Below, piece by piece: positions 35,536-45,359 of a DNA stretch of 64,000 nucleotides. Made by a program: the position numbers and the translations under genes. Where the stretch lies: contig NZ_BMVG01000001.1 in the NCBI RefSeq assembly GCF_014650595.1, forward strand, positions 558,001 through 622,000. Direction: 5' to 3'. The stretch is from Streptomyces alanosinicus. GTDB lineage: Bacteria; Actinomycetota; Actinomycetes; Streptomycetales; Streptomycetaceae. The notes beneath the pieces are model-generated. The model saw only the letters and a list, made by a program, of their open reading frames with translations. It was not told where the DNA came from and made no database searches. Positions within the stretch are counted from its first letter, which is position 1. Every line of letters begins with the position of its first letter.

Positions 35536-35610
35536 TGGTGCCGGGTGCGGTGTTCTCTCGGGTGCGGGTCTCGTCGTGGCTGGTCGCGCGGTTCCCCGCA
35601 CCCCTTGGGT
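35536..35610. repeat. Repeat copy related to the left arm of the 9708-9889 element
   Basis: GGTCGCGCGGTTCCCCGCAC (35582-35601) matches the left arm near 9767-9786, and the preceding GGTGCCGGGTGCGG and GGTGCGGGTC stretches also resemble it. No matching right arm precedes the convergent gene stop at 35643. It is the third copy at a convergent gene end. Confidence 0.72.
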
Positions 35611-35642
35611 TGGTCCACTCGCCCCAGGTTCAGGGGTGGCCC

Positions 35643-36797
35643 TCAGTCGGTGTTCAGCGCCGCTCGGTGTACCAGGTGCACGAACCTTTCGTTCTCCGGG
35701 GCCGCTCCGCCCGGAAACGCCATCCGGCGCCGGGTGTAGCCGTAGGCCAGGCCGCTGCGGGGGTCGGCGAAGGCCTGGGTGCCGCCGGCGCCGCTGTGGC
35801 CGAAGGCGCCGGCGCCGAGGACCGGGTGCCACATGTCGGCGGTGGCCTGGAAGCCGAGGCCGTAGGCCTTGTGGGCGCGGGCCACCAGGTCGTAGCCGAC
35901 GGAGTGGATCTGGCCCGCTTCGGCGACCGTGTCCGGCTTCAGCAGGGGCGGCCGGTCGTCCAGTTCGCTGATCGCGGAGGCGTACATCGTCGCGAGGCCC
36001 CGCGCGGAGGCGACGCCGCCCGCCGACGCCGGGCCCTTCGCCCGGACGAGGCGGGAGTTGACGTAGTCCGGGAGAGTGCCCGGCTGCGGGACGTGTGTGT
36101 TGAAGGCGATCGAGGTCAGCGTGTGCGGGCCGGCCGGCTGGGCGGCCAGCAGGGCCTGCTGCTCGGGGGTCGGCAGCATCGGCTGCACCGGGCGGAAGCG
36201 GCGTTCCTCGGACTCGGGTAGCCCGAGGAAGAAGTCGGTGCCGTACGGGGCGCGCACCCGCTCCTCGTACACCTCCTGGAGCGTGTGACCCGTGGCCCGG
36301 CGGACCACCTCTCCGGTGAGCGCGCCGATCACCAGCGCGTGGTAGCCGAAGGCCGTCCCGGGCCGCCAGAACGGCTTCTGGTCGGCGAGCCGCTCGGCCA
36401 TCGCCCGGTCGTCGGCCATCTCCTCGGCGGAGAACCCGGCGTCGATCCCGACCAGGCCAGCCCGGTGCGCCAGCAGCTCCCGGAGCGTCACCGCGCCCTT
36501 GCCCTCGGCGGCGAACTCCGGCCAGTAGTACGTCACTTTGCGGTCCAGCTCCAGGGTGCCGTCCTGCACCAGGAGCGCGACCACCAGATGCGCGGCCCCC
36601 TTGGTGGAGGAGAACACGCCGTACAGCGAGTCCACCTCCGTGCCCGCCCACAGGTCGACGACCCGTCGGCCGCGCACATACGCGCACAACTGGCCCTCGT
36701 AGTCGTCGCGTTCCCCGGCCGCGAAGGCGGCGAACTCCTCGCGCACCGCCTCGAAACCCTCGGCGACCGTGCCGTGGACGGTGATCTGCTGCGTCAT
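35643..36797 (-). CDS. Serine hydrolase, beta-lactamase/EstB-like family
   Basis: A 384-residue penicillin-binding-protein-fold esterase. The S-x-x-K nucleophile motif is Ser63-Lys66 in GVFSSTKGAAH. A Tyr-containing second motif appears in GTAFGYHALVIGAL and the late GAGAFGHSGAGGTQ stands in for the KTG motif. This combination matches EstB-type esterases rather than true beta-lactamases. No signal peptide is evident. The ATG at 36797 has GAGGAGAG upstream. The substrate is unknown. The 179-base spacer before it (36798-36976) shows no gene and no clear regulatory site. Confidence 0.9.
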   Translation of the reverse strand: MTQQITVHGTVAEGFEAVREEFAAFAAGERDDYEGQLCAYVRGRRVVDLWAGTEVDSLYGVFSSTKGAAHLVVALLVQDGTLELDRKVTYYWPEFAAEGKGAVTLRELLAHRAGLVGIDAGFSAEEMADDRAMAERLADQKPFWRPGTAFGYHALVIGALTGEVVRRATGHTLQEVYEERVRAPYGTDFFLGLPESEERRFRPVQPMLPTPEQQALLAAQPAGPHTLTSIAFNTHVPQPGTLPDYVNSRLVRAKGPASAGGVASARGLATMYASAISELDDRPPLLKPDTVAEAGQIHSVGYDLVARAHKAYGLGFQATADMWHPVLGAGAFGHSGAGGTQAFADPRSGLAYGYTRRRMAFPGGAAPENERFVHLVHRAALNTD

Positions 36798-36976
36798 CCG
36801 CTCTCCTCAACTGAGCCGCTGCTCCCCTCTCGGCACAACGCCCGCTCCCGCTCCGGACGTTCCCGGGACCGGTACGGCGCGATGTACCTGTTCGACTCAA
36901 CCACCGTGGGCGTCCCGGGGTGTCGTCGCTGCCCCGTATGGCGGATGGCGCGGGGTGGCGCGGGGCGCGCGCGGGC

Positions 36977-37876
36977 TCAGGTGCACCACCACAGGAAGCG
37001 GGTGCAGGGCTTGGTGGGTGAGGGCGCCGGGGACGGGGCGGAGGTCGTCGGGGCGCTGGACGGGGTGGCAGCCGGCCGGGAGGTGGCCGGGTGCGCCGGG
37101 GCCTTGGGGGTGGTGCCGGAGCCCGTCGTGCCGGTCTGCCGCGTCGTGCCAGTGCTCCGGGCGCCGGGCGAGGCCGAGTCCTTGTCCTTCGGGGACTTGG
37201 CGGCGGACGCGGAGGCCGAGGCGTCCGGGGCGGCGGAGCCGGAGGCGCCCGAGGTCGTGCCGGAGGTGCCGGAGGCCGGGTCGGCCGTGCCGCCGGGGGA
37301 CGCGGAGGACGTGCCGCCGTCGGCCGCGGTGTCCCTCGGGGAGTCCGGCCGTCCGCCGGAGAAGGGCGCGAAGGGCGCGTCCGTGCCGAGTTCGGCGAGG
37401 CTGAGGCCGCTCGCCGCCAGCACGAAGCCCGCGGCGATCAGCACGGCACGGCGGCGCCTGCGCCGGTGCGCGGCGGCCTTGCGGTCGCGGCGGCTGGCGT
37501 CGGCCTCGGCGGGACCGACGGCGGCGGAGCCACGGGCCCGGCGGCGGGCCGCCCGGCCGGCCGGCTCGGGGTCGGCCGCGGACCCGGGCCCGGGGTCCGG
37601 CCCCTCGCCGTGCGGCTCCGGCTCCTCCCGCGCGGGCTCCGCGCGCGCGTGCTGCTGGGGAATGCGGTACCCGTGCACGTCGTACGGCTCAGGATCGTAC
37701 GGCTCGGGTGGCTGCCCCTCGGGCCCGCTGTGGACCGGTGTCTCACCCGCTGTCTCACCCGCGCCCGCGTAGGCGTGCGCGGCCGGCGCGTCGACGGTGG
37801 AGCGCGCCGGCGTTCCGCAGCCGGGGCAGGCCAAGGCGCCGTTGAGGTGCCGTTGGCACGGGTGGCAGTAGTCCAT
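36977..37876 (-). CDS. SCO2400-family zinc-ribbon membrane protein
   Basis: A 299-residue protein with an N-terminal zinc-ribbon (MDYCHPCQRHLNGALACPGC, CxxC...CxxC), a long charged disordered region, one membrane helix (about residues 145-165, AVLIAAGFVLAASGLSLAEL), a Ser/Thr/Gly/Pro-rich outer stalk and a short hydrophobic C-terminus TKPCTRFLWWCT. This layout fits the Streptomyces SCO2400 family (identified from memory of the family). The function is unknown. The two late cysteines around FLWW may form a disulfide loop outside the cell. The ATG at 37876 follows TAGTCT by 9 bases (leaderless pattern). Confidence 0.75.
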   Translation of the reverse strand: MDYCHPCQRHLNGALACPGCGTPARSTVDAPAAHAYAGAGETAGETPVHSGPEGQPPEPYDPEPYDVHGYRIPQQHARAEPAREEPEPHGEGPDPGPGSAADPEPAGRAARRRARGSAAVGPAEADASRRDRKAAAHRRRRRRAVLIAAGFVLAASGLSLAELGTDAPFAPFSGGRPDSPRDTAADGGTSSASPGGTADPASGTSGTTSGASGSAAPDASASASAAKSPKDKDSASPGARSTGTTRQTGTTGSGTTPKAPAHPATSRPAATPSSAPTTSAPSPAPSPTKPCTRFLWWCT

Positions 37877-37992
37877 GACGCCGGAAGACTAGATTCCCCA
37901 TGGGTCAGGTTCCTAGGCACCTCTGTGAAGGTTTGGTAGAGCACCGAAAGAAACCCCGAAAGACTTGTCGAAACCGTTATGCGTGCGACCCA

Positions 37993-38060
37993 TTGACACC
38001 CCGACCGCCCCGTCCTTACTGTCACGCCAGCATTTCGAACGTGTGACGAAATCTCGAACA
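37993..38060 (+). promoter_or_regulatory. Promoter and operators of the sugar-acid dehydratase unit
   Basis: TTGACA (37993-37998) and TACTGT (38017-38022) with an 18-base spacer form a good promoter. Downstream lie TTTCGAAC (38033-38040) and CGAAATCTCGAACA (38047-38060). The latter recurs at 40329 with one change. The position past the expected transcription start suggests repression by a roadblock, perhaps by an IclR or GntR regulator (inference). Confidence 0.72.
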
Positions 38061-38077
38061 GCTGAGGGGCAACTGCC

Positions 38078-39241
38078 GTGCGCATCACCGGAATCAGCAC
38101 ACACGTGGTCGGCACGCCGTGGCGCAACCTGACCTACGTCCAGGTGCACACCGACGAGGGGATCACGGGAGTCGGCGAGACCCGGATGCTCGGGCACACC
38201 GACGCGCTGCTCGGTTATCTGCGGGAGGCCGAGGCCAATCACATCCTCGGCTCCGACCCGTTCGCTGTCGAAGACCTCGTACGCCGGATGAAGTACGGCG
38301 ACTACGGCCGCGCGGGTGAGATCGTCATGTCGGGCATCGCCGTCGTCGAGATGGCCTGCTGGGACATCAAGGGCAAGGCGCTGGGCGTGCCGGTGTGGCA
38401 GCTGCTCGGCGGCAAGGTGACCGACAAGGTCAAGGCGTACGCCAACGGGTGGTACACGACCGAGCGAACGCCGGAGGCCTATCACAAGGCCGCCCAGCGG
38501 GTCGTGGAGCGCGGCTACCGGGCGCTGAAGATCGATCCGTTCGGCACCGGGCACTTCGAACTCGACCATCAGGACACGCTGTACGCCGTCTCGCTCATCG
38601 AGGCTGTACGGGACGCGATCGGCCCGGACGCCGAGCTGATGCTGGAGATGCACGGCCGTTTCTCCCCCGCCACCGCCATCCGGCTGGCCAGGGAGATGGC
38701 CCCGTTCGAACCGGCCTGGCTGGAGGAGCCGGTGCCGCCGGAGAACCTGAAGGCACTTCAGAAGGTGGCCGCCCAGGTGGACATCCCGGTCGCCACCGGT
38801 GAGCGGATCCATGACCGGATCGAGTTCCGCGAGCTGTTCGACAGCCAGGCCGCGGACATCCTCCAGCCCGACGTCGGCCATGTCGGCGGCATCTGGGAGA
38901 CCCGGAAGCTCGCCGCCACCGCCGAGACGCACTACATGCTCCTCGCCCCGCACAACGTCGGCGGGTCCGTGCTCACCGCCGCCTCGCTCCAGGTCGGTTT
39001 CACCACGCCGAACTTCAAGATCCTTGAGCACTTCAACGACTTCGCGGACGCGGAGATCAAGAAGGTGGTGAAGGGCGCGCCGCAGGTCGATCCCGAGGAC
39101 GGGTGCTTCCATCTGTCCGAGGCGCCCGGTCTCGGCGTCGAGCTGGACGTCGACGCGGCCGCCGAATTCCCCCAGCAGCAGGCCCGGTTCGATCTGTGGG
39201 CCGAGGGCTGGGAGCAGCGCAAGCCGAAGGAAACCACATGA
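38078..39241 (+). CDS. Sugar-acid dehydratase, mandelate racemase/enolase superfamily (galactonate-dehydratase-like)
   Basis: A 387-residue enolase-superfamily enzyme, expected to dehydrate an aldonic acid to a 2-keto-3-deoxy acid in the cytoplasm. The MR/MLE N-terminal cap starts MRITGISTHVVGTPWRNLTY; the barrel has YRALKIDPFG, LMLEMHGRFSPATAIRLA (metal Asp/Glu region), WLEEPVPPENL and ATGERIHDR. The LEEP and GERIH segments favour D-galactonate dehydratase-like enzymes, but arabinonate or fuconate dehydratases are possible. The GTG at 38078 has GAGGGG upstream. Its stop overlaps the start of the dehydrogenase gene by four bases. Confidence 0.85.
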   Translation: MRITGISTHVVGTPWRNLTYVQVHTDEGITGVGETRMLGHTDALLGYLREAEANHILGSDPFAVEDLVRRMKYGDYGRAGEIVMSGIAVVEMACWDIKGKALGVPVWQLLGGKVTDKVKAYANGWYTTERTPEAYHKAAQRVVERGYRALKIDPFGTGHFELDHQDTLYAVSLIEAVRDAIGPDAELMLEMHGRFSPATAIRLAREMAPFEPAWLEEPVPPENLKALQKVAAQVDIPVATGERIHDRIEFRELFDSQAADILQPDVGHVGGIWETRKLAATAETHYMLLAPHNVGGSVLTAASLQVGFTTPNFKILEHFNDFADAEIKKVVKGAPQVDPEDGCFHLSEAPGLGVELDVDAAAEFPQQQARFDLWAEGWEQRKPKETT

Positions 39242-40242
39242 GCCGCGCCGTCGTCGTCGAGGCCCCGGGCCGGCACCGGCTCGCCGAGCACACACCCCGC
39301 GAGCCCGGCCCGGGCGAGGCACTCGTCGCCGTGCACGCGGTCGGCATCTGCGGCAGCGACCGCGAGGTGTACCAGGGCAATCGGCCCGAGGGGTACGTCC
39401 GTTATCCGCTGACGCCGGGCCACGAGTGGTCGGGGACCGTGCGGGCCGTGGGTGCCGGGGTACCGGACGGCCTGGTCGGCCGCAAGGTGGTCGGGGAGGG
39501 CTTTCGCAACTGCCAGGTGTGCGACCGCTGTCACGCGGGCGAGACCACGCTGTGCACGGCCGGGTACGAGGAGACCGGGTTCACCCAGCCGGGCGCCATG
39601 GCCCCGACGCTCACCCTGCCCGCCCGGCTGCTGCACGTCCTGGCGGACGACGCCGACCTCACCGCGGCCGCCCTGCTGGAGCCGGCCGCGTGTATCGCGG
39701 CGGCGGCCCTGAAGGGCGGCGCCCGGCCGGGTGAGCGGGTCGCGGTGGTCGGCACGGGCACGCTCGGGATGTTCGCCGTGCAGTTCCTGAGGGCGATCTC
39801 GCCGGCCGAGCTGCTCGTCGTGGGCACCCGCGACGACCGGGAGGCGCTCTCCCGGCAGTTCGGGGCGACCGACTTCCGGCTGAAGGACCAGGAGCTCCCG
39901 GACGACTTCGACGTCGTGATCGAGACCGCCGGGTCCGCGTCCGCCGCGCGCACCGCCGCCGCCCTGCTCAGGCGCGGCGGACGCCTGGTCCTGACCGGGA
40001 TCCCGGCGCCGGGCGCGGACGGGCTCGACCCGACCGATCTCGTCGTACGGCAGCTGGAGGTGCACACCGTCTTCGGGGCGCCGCCGGCGGCCTGGGCGCA
40101 CACCGTGCGGGTGTTCGGCGCCGGGCTGCTGGATCCGCGGGCGCTGGTGACGCACGAGCTGGCGCTGACCGAGTTCTCCCAGGCCATCGAGCTCGTCGGC
40201 GCCGGCGACCCCAGGGTGGGCAAGGTGCTGCTGCACCCCTAG
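39238..40242 (+). CDS. Zinc-dependent alcohol/polyol dehydrogenase
   Basis: A 334-residue medium-chain zinc dehydrogenase. The catalytic zinc ligands are in GICGSDREVY and TPGHEWSG. The structural zinc site has four cysteines in NCQVCDRCHAGETTLC. The Rossmann motif is VAVVGTGTLGMFAVQFL. It probably oxidises a sugar alcohol, sugar or a dehydratase-pathway intermediate with NAD(P). The ATG at 39238 overlaps the dehydratase stop (ATGA), so the two genes are translationally coupled. A 13-bp-stem hairpin follows, ending this two-gene unit. Confidence 0.92.
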   Translation: MSRAVVVEAPGRHRLAEHTPREPGPGEALVAVHAVGICGSDREVYQGNRPEGYVRYPLTPGHEWSGTVRAVGAGVPDGLVGRKVVGEGFRNCQVCDRCHAGETTLCTAGYEETGFTQPGAMAPTLTLPARLLHVLADDADLTAAALLEPAACIAAAALKGGARPGERVAVVGTGTLGMFAVQFLRAISPAELLVVGTRDDREALSRQFGATDFRLKDQELPDDFDVVIETAGSASAARTAAALLRRGGRLVLTGIPAPGADGLDPTDLVVRQLEVHTVFGAPPAAWAHTVRVFGAGLLDPRALVTHELALTEFSQAIELVGAGDPRVGKVLLHP

Positions 40243-40244
40243 AC

Positions 40245-40289
40245 GTACGCCGGTCGGGGCGTGACCTGACGGCGCTCCGACCGGCGTAC
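40245..40289 (+). terminator. Hairpin after the dehydratase-dehydrogenase unit
   Basis: A perfect 13-bp stem (40245-40257 with 40277-40289) with a 19-base loop begins three bases after the dehydrogenase stop. Confidence 0.75.
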
Positions 40290-40328
40290 CACCAACGCTT
40301 TTCCGTACTCAGAGCCGCGAACCTTGTC

Positions 40329-40342
40329 CGAAATATCGAACA
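40329..40342 (+). promoter_or_regulatory. Second copy of the CGAAATNTCGAACA operator-like motif
   Basis: CGAAATATCGAACA differs at one base from 38047-38060. It lies 14-27 bases before the GTG start of the next gene, just upstream of AAGGAC. The wider GTCCGAAATATCGAAC is a near-palindrome. It links the transporter unit to the dehydratase unit under one regulator. Confidence 0.7.
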
Positions 40343-40355
40343 CTAAGGACAACTT

Positions 40356-41324
40356 GTGACCGACGCTTCCGTTCCGGCAGCCCGCAGGCCCGGCGAGCAG
40401 GCCCTCGCCTCGCTCGGCCTGGCCGCACCCGCCCTCGACCCCGCCGACGCCTCCGGGCACAGCTTCCCGGGCGGCGGCCGCTGGCGCACCGAGATCCCCT
40501 CGTGCGAGGGTCCCGAAGCGCTGGCGGTCGTCCTGAAGGAGGCCTCGCGCCTCGATGTGCCGATCCACCGCATCAGCCAGGGCAGCGGCGTGTGGATGCT
40601 CACCGACGCCGAGATCACCGAGATGGTCGAGGCGACCGGCGAACGGGACATCGAGCTGTGCCTGTTCACCGGCCCGCGCGGCACCTGGGACATCGGCGGC
40701 TCGGTGCGCTCCGACTCACGGGGCGCCGGACTGCGCGCACGCGGCCACGACGCCGTCGCCGGCTGCGTCGAGGACGCCGTACGCGCGACCGAGCTGGGCG
40801 TCACGTGTCTCCTGGTCGCCGACGAGGGCGTGCTGTGGACCCTGCACCGGGCCCGCGAGAGCGGCATCATCCCGGCCGGCACCACACTGAAGGTCTCGGC
40901 ACTCATCGGCCCCGTCAACCCGGCCTCGTACGCCGTCTTCGAGCGGCTCGGCGCCGACTCGGTCAACGTGCCCAGCGATCTGACGCTGGATCACCTCACC
41001 GAGATCCGCCGGGTGTCGGCGGCCCCCATGGACATGTACATCGAGGCCCCGGACGACCTGGGCGGCTATGTGCGGATGTACGAGGTCGCCGAGCTGATCC
41101 GGCGCGGCGCCCCGCTCTATCTGAAGTTCGGCCTGTCCAGGGCGCCCGGCATCTATCCGTGGGGCGCCCATCTGCGGGATCTCACCCTGGAAACCGCACG
41201 GGAGCGGGTGCGGCGCGGCCGGCTCGCGCTGGACCTGCTCGCCCGGCACGGCGCGGACGGCGACATGGCGCCGCTCGGCTCACGGCTGCCCGGCCCCCTC
41301 AACCGCTTCCCCATCACCGCGTGA
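40356..41324 (+). CDS. Unrecognised conserved protein, possible TIM-barrel (U32 peptidase-like) enzyme
   Basis: A 322-residue soluble protein. Its alternating strand/helix pattern ([66 protein letters not shown]) suggests a TIM barrel, and some features recall the U32 peptidase-like group, but I do not recognise a firm family. The N-terminus (about 40 residues) is probably disordered. The GTG at 40356 has AAGGAC five bases upstream. It heads the unit with the monosaccharide transporter and shares an operator with the dehydratase unit. It may therefore be a missing catabolic step, such as an aldolase or isomerase (inference only). Confidence 0.65.
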   Translation: MTDASVPAARRPGEQALASLGLAAPALDPADASGHSFPGGGRWRTEIPSCEGPEALAVVLKEASRLDVPIHRISQGSGVWMLTDAEITEMVEATGERDIELCLFTGPRGTWDIGGSVRSDSRGAGLRARGHDAVAGCVEDAVRATELGVTCLLVADEGVLWTLHRARESGIIPAGTTLKVSALIGPVNPASYAVFERLGADSVNVPSDLTLDHLTEIRRVSAAPMDMYIEAPDDLGGYVRMYEVAELIRRGAPLYLKFGLSRAPGIYPWGAHLRDLTLETARERVRRGRLALDLLARHGADGDMAPLGSRLPGPLNRFPITA

Positions 41325-41359
41325 CCTCTCAACGCCGAGACGACCAAGGAATGATCACC

Positions 41360-42469
41360 ATGCGCAACCGCAGAGCCGCACTCGCCGCGATATCCGCCAC
41401 CGCCTCGCTCGCCCTCACCCTGACCGCCTGCGGCCAGAGCGGCTCGGGCGGCAGCAAGGAGAAGACGGGTGACGTCAAGGGCGCCACCATCGGCATCGCC
41501 ATGCCGACGAAATCCTCCGAGCGGTGGATCAACGACGGCAACGACATGGTCAAGAACCTCACGTCCAAGGGCTACAAGACCAAGCTGGTCTACGGCGAGG
41601 ACGACCCGAGCACCCAGGTCTCGCAGATCGAGAACATGATCACGCAGGGCGTCAAGGGCCTGATCATCGCGGCCATCGACAACAAGTCCCTGAACAACGT
41701 GCTCCAGGAGGCCGCACAGGCCAACATCCCGGTCATCGCCTACGACCGGCTGATCCTCGGCACGAAGAACGTCGACTACTACGCCTCGTTCGACAACGAG
41801 AAGGTCGGCACCCTCCAGGGCACCTACATCGTCCACAAGCTCGGCCTGGACAGCGGCAAGAAGGGCCCGTTCAACATCGAGCTGTTCGCCGGGTCCAACG
41901 ACGACAACAACACCCAGTACTTCTTCGACGGCGCGATGAAGGTGCTCCAGCCCTACATCGACAAGAAGCAGCTGGTGGTCAAGTCCGGGCAGACCAAGCT
42001 CAACCAGGTCACCACGCTGCGCTGGGACGGCACCACCGCGCAGAAGCGCATGGAGGACATCCTCACCTCCTCCTACAAGAGCGGCCGGGTCGACGCGGTG
42101 CTCTCGCCCTACGACGGCATCTCCATCGGCATCATCTCCGCGCTGAAGTCGGACGGCTACGGCTCGGGCAGCAACCCGCTGCCGGTCATCACCGGCCAGG
42201 ACGCCGAGCTGGCCTCGGTGAAGTCGATCATCGCGGGTCAGCAGACCCAGACCGTCTTCAAGGACAGCCGCAAGGAGACCTCGGTCGCGGTTTCCATGGT
42301 CGATGACGTCCTGCACGGCAAGAAGCCGCAGGTCAACGACGTCAAGACCTACACCAACGGCGCCAAGGTCGTCCCGGCCTATCTGCTCCAGCCGGTGAGC
42401 GTGGACAAGACCAACTACGAGGACGTGCTGGTCAAGGGCGGTTACTACACCGAGTCCCAGCTCAAGTGA
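41360..42469 (+). CDS. chvE: Monosaccharide ABC transporter substrate-binding lipoprotein
   Basis: A 369-residue periplasmic-binding-type protein of the ChvE group, binding aldoses such as arabinose, galactose, xylose or glucose outside the membrane. The lipoprotein signal ends in LTAC with Cys24. Domain text [51 protein letters not shown] and [16 protein letters not shown] is characteristic. The ATG at 41360 is chosen because AAGGA lies nine bases before it; the ATG at 41351 directly abuts that site. The ATP-binding and permease genes follow in order. Confidence 0.93.
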   Translation: MRNRRAALAAISATASLALTLTACGQSGSGGSKEKTGDVKGATIGIAMPTKSSERWINDGNDMVKNLTSKGYKTKLVYGEDDPSTQVSQIENMITQGVKGLIIAAIDNKSLNNVLQEAAQANIPVIAYDRLILGTKNVDYYASFDNEKVGTLQGTYIVHKLGLDSGKKGPFNIELFAGSNDDNNTQYFFDGAMKVLQPYIDKKQLVVKSGQTKLNQVTTLRWDGTTAQKRMEDILTSSYKSGRVDAVLSPYDGISIGIISALKSDGYGSGSNPLPVITGQDAELASVKSIIAGQQTQTVFKDSRKETSVAVSMVDDVLHGKKPQVNDVKTYTNGAKVVPAYLLQPVSVDKTNYEDVLVKGGYYTESQLK

Positions 42470-42513
42470 CCCCGCCCCCCTGCCCGACCCCACACTGATT
42501 GGAAGGCACGACC

Positions 42514-44091
42514 ATGGCGGGACCCGTCCTGGACATGCGCTCGATCGTCAAGACCTTTCCCGGTGTCACCGCGCTGTCGGACGTCACACTGACCGTCCGC
42601 CAGGGCGAGGTCCACGCCATCTGCGGGGAGAACGGCGCCGGCAAGTCCACCCTGATGAAGGTGCTCTCCGGCGTCCATCCGCACGGTACCTACGAGGGCG
42701 AGATCCTCTTCGAGGGAGAGGTCTGCCACTTCAAGGACATCCGGGCGAGCGAGCAGCGCGGCATCGTCATCATCCACCAGGAGCTCGCGCTGGTGCCGCA
42801 CCTCTCCATCGCGGAGAACATCTTCCTCGGCAACGAACACGCCACGCGCGGGTTGATCAACTGGCGCGAGACCCTGCGTCACGCCACCGAACTGCTGCGC
42901 CGGGTCGGCCTCGACGAGCACCCGGAGACCCGCGTCACCGACATCGGCGTGGGCAAGCAGCAGCTGGTGGAGATCGCCAAGGCCCTGTCGAAGAAGGTGA
43001 AGCTGCTCATCCTCGACGAGCCGACGGCGGCGCTGAACGACGAGGACAGCGGCAAACTCCTCGATCTCATCCTGGAGTTGAAGAACCAGGGCATCACCTC
43101 GATCATCATCTCTCACAAGCTGAACGAGATCCGCAAGGTCGCCGACTCGGTGACGATCATCCGCGACGGGCGGTCCATCGAGACCCTGGACGTCAAGGAC
43201 GCGGGCACGACCGAGGACCGCATCATCAGCGGCATGGTGGGCCGCGACCTCGACCACCGCTTCCCCGAGCGCACCCCGCACGAGCCGGAGGAGGGCGCGG
43301 CACCGGCGCTGGAGATCCGCAACTGGACCGTCCATCACCCCATCGACCAGCAGCGCAAGGTCGTGGACGATGTGTCGCTCAGCGTCCGCCGGGGCGAGAT
43401 CGTCGGCATCGCGGGCCTGATGGGCGCCGGCCGCACCGAACTCGCGATGAGTGTCTTCGGCCGCACCTACGGCCGGTACGCGGGCGGCACGGTCCTCAAG
43501 GACGGCACGGAGATCCGTACGAAGTCCGTCGCGGAGGCGGTCGGGCACGGCATCGCGTACGTCACCGAGGACCGCAAGCACTACGGCCTCAACCTCATCG
43601 ACACCATCAACCGGAACATCTCGCTGGCCGCGCTGAGGAAGGTCGCGCGGCGGGGTGTGGTGGACGAACAGGCGGAGCGGCAGGTCTCCGAGGGCTACCG
43701 CACATCCATGAACATCAAGGCGCCGACGGTGTTCGAGCCGGTGGGCAAGCTGTCCGGCGGCAACCAGCAGAAGGTCGTCCTCAGCAAGTGGATCTTCGCG
43801 GGTCCGGATGTGCTGATCCTGGACGAGCCCACGCGTGGCATCGACGTGGGCGCCAAGTACGAGATCTACACGGTCATCGACCAACTGGCCGCCCAGGGCA
43901 AGGCGGTCGTCTTCATCTCCTCCGAGCTGCCGGAGCTGCTCGGCATGTGCGACCGGATCTACACGATGGCCGCCGGGCGGCTGACCGGTGAGGTGCCGCG
44001 GGCCGAGGCCACGCAGGAAGTGCTGATGCGCCGGATGACGAAGGACAAGGCGCCGACCGACAAGGCGAAGGACGAAGAGGTAACGCGATGA
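42514..44091 (+). CDS. mmsA: Monosaccharide ABC transporter ATP-binding protein (two ABC domains)
   Basis: A 525-residue cytoplasmic ATPase with tandem ABC domains, as usual for CUT2 sugar importers. The first domain has Walker [10 protein letters not shown], Walker [13 protein letters not shown] and switch IISHKL. The second has a degenerate Walker A (GLMGAGRTE), signature [14 protein letters not shown] and Walker [13 protein letters not shown]. The degenerate second P-loop is normal in this family. The ATG at 42514 has GGAAGG seven bases upstream. The stop overlaps the permease start by four bases, so the two are coupled. Symbol by family convention (also called gguA). Confidence 0.94.
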   Translation: MAGPVLDMRSIVKTFPGVTALSDVTLTVRQGEVHAICGENGAGKSTLMKVLSGVHPHGTYEGEILFEGEVCHFKDIRASEQRGIVIIHQELALVPHLSIAENIFLGNEHATRGLINWRETLRHATELLRRVGLDEHPETRVTDIGVGKQQLVEIAKALSKKVKLLILDEPTAALNDEDSGKLLDLILELKNQGITSIIISHKLNEIRKVADSVTIIRDGRSIETLDVKDAGTTEDRIISGMVGRDLDHRFPERTPHEPEEGAAPALEIRNWTVHHPIDQQRKVVDDVSLSVRRGEIVGIAGLMGAGRTELAMSVFGRTYGRYAGGTVLKDGTEIRTKSVAEAVGHGIAYVTEDRKHYGLNLIDTINRNISLAALRKVARRGVVDEQAERQVSEGYRTSMNIKAPTVFEPVGKLSGGNQQKVVLSKWIFAGPDVLILDEPTRGIDVGAKYEIYTVIDQLAAQGKAVVFISSELPELLGMCDRIYTMAAGRLTGEVPRAEATQEVLMRRMTKDKAPTDKAKDEEVTR

Positions 44092-45332
44092 GCACGGACG
44101 TCACCGACAAGAGCCCGGCCGCCGCGCCGCCGGGCAAGGGCGGACCGGCCGCCGGCGAGAACCTGTTGCAGCTGGTGCTCGGCGGTCTGCGCCGCAACAT
44201 GCGCCAGTACGGCATGCTGATCGCGCTCGGGCTGATCGTCGTCCTCTTCCAGTTCTGGACCGGCGGCGATCTGCTGCTGCCGCGCAACGTCTCCAACCTG
44301 GTGCTGCAGAACAGCTACATCCTGATCCTCGCGATCGGCATGATGCTGGTGATCATCGCCGGGCACATCGACCTGTCGGTCGGTTCGATCACGGCGTTCG
44401 TGGGCGCGTTCGCGGCCGTGCTGACGGTGCAGCACGGCGTGGCCTGGCCCGTCGCCCTGGTGCTGTGCCTGCTGGTGGGCGCGGCGGCGGGCGCCGTACA
44501 GGGCTTCCTGATCGCGTATCTCGGCATACCGTCGTTCATCGTCACCCTGGCGGGCATGCTGCTCTTCCGCGGTCTCACCGAGATCCTGCTCAAGGGCCAG
44601 ACCCTCGGCCCGTTCCCGAACGGCCTGCAGAAGATCGGCAACGGCTTCCTGCCCGAGGTCGGCCCGAACACCAACTACCACAACCTCACCCTGCTCCTCG
44701 GCATGGTGCTGATCGCCGCCGTGGTGTGGCAGGAGGTTCGCGACCGGCGCCGCCAGCAGGAGTTCTCGCTCGACGTGGTACCGCGGAACCTCTTCCTGCT
44801 CAAGCTCGTCGCGCTGATCGCCGCGATCGTCGCCCTGACGATGCTGCTCGCCAGCTACGACGGCGCGCCGATCATCCTGATCATCCTCGGCGTCCTGGTG
44901 GGCGGCTACGGCTATGTCATGCGCAACTCGGTCTTCGGCCGGCACATCTACGCCATCGGCGGCAATCTGCCGGCGGCCAAGCTGTCCGGTGTGAAGGACC
45001 GGCGCATCACCTTCCAGGTGTTCCTGAACATGGGCGTGCTCGCGGCCCTGGCGGGTCTGGTGGTTGCCGCCCGGCTGAACGCGGCCTCACCGAAGGCGGG
45101 CGACGGCTTCGAACTGGAGGCCATCGCCTCCTCGTTCATCGGCGGCGCCTCCATGAGCGGCGGCGTCGGCACCGTCCTCGGCGCCATCATCGGCGGTCTC
45201 GTCCTCGGTGTGCTGAACAACGGCATGAACCTCCTCAGCGTCGGCACCGACTGGCAGCAGGTCATCAAGGGCCTGGCCCTGTTGGCGGCGGTCGGGTTCG
45301 ACGTATGGAACAAGCGCAAGTCCGGTTCGTAA
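44088..45332 (+). CDS. mmsB: Monosaccharide ABC transporter permease
   Basis: A 414-residue integral membrane permease of the CUT2/ribose type with about ten or eleven helices. Characteristic text includes [19 protein letters not shown] sequence ([19 protein letters not shown]), [38 protein letters not shown] (the EAA-like loop) and [18 protein letters not shown]. The long central hydrophilic stretch (residues about 175-240) is typical of the GguB/MmsB subgroup. The ATG at 44088 overlaps the ATPase stop. It works with the ChvE-type lipoprotein and the dual ATPase as one importer. Confidence 0.94.
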   Translation: MSTDVTDKSPAAAPPGKGGPAAGENLLQLVLGGLRRNMRQYGMLIALGLIVVLFQFWTGGDLLLPRNVSNLVLQNSYILILAIGMMLVIIAGHIDLSVGSITAFVGAFAAVLTVQHGVAWPVALVLCLLVGAAAGAVQGFLIAYLGIPSFIVTLAGMLLFRGLTEILLKGQTLGPFPNGLQKIGNGFLPEVGPNTNYHNLTLLLGMVLIAAVVWQEVRDRRRQQEFSLDVVPRNLFLLKLVALIAAIVALTMLLASYDGAPIILIILGVLVGGYGYVMRNSVFGRHIYAIGGNLPAAKLSGVKDRRITFQVFLNMGVLAALAGLVVAARLNAASPKAGDGFELEAIASSFIGGASMSGGVGTVLGAIIGGLVLGVLNNGMNLLSVGTDWQQVIKGLALLAAVGFDVWNKRKSGS

Positions 45333-45359
45333 AGCGTCGCTCAGAAGGAGCCGCACCAC

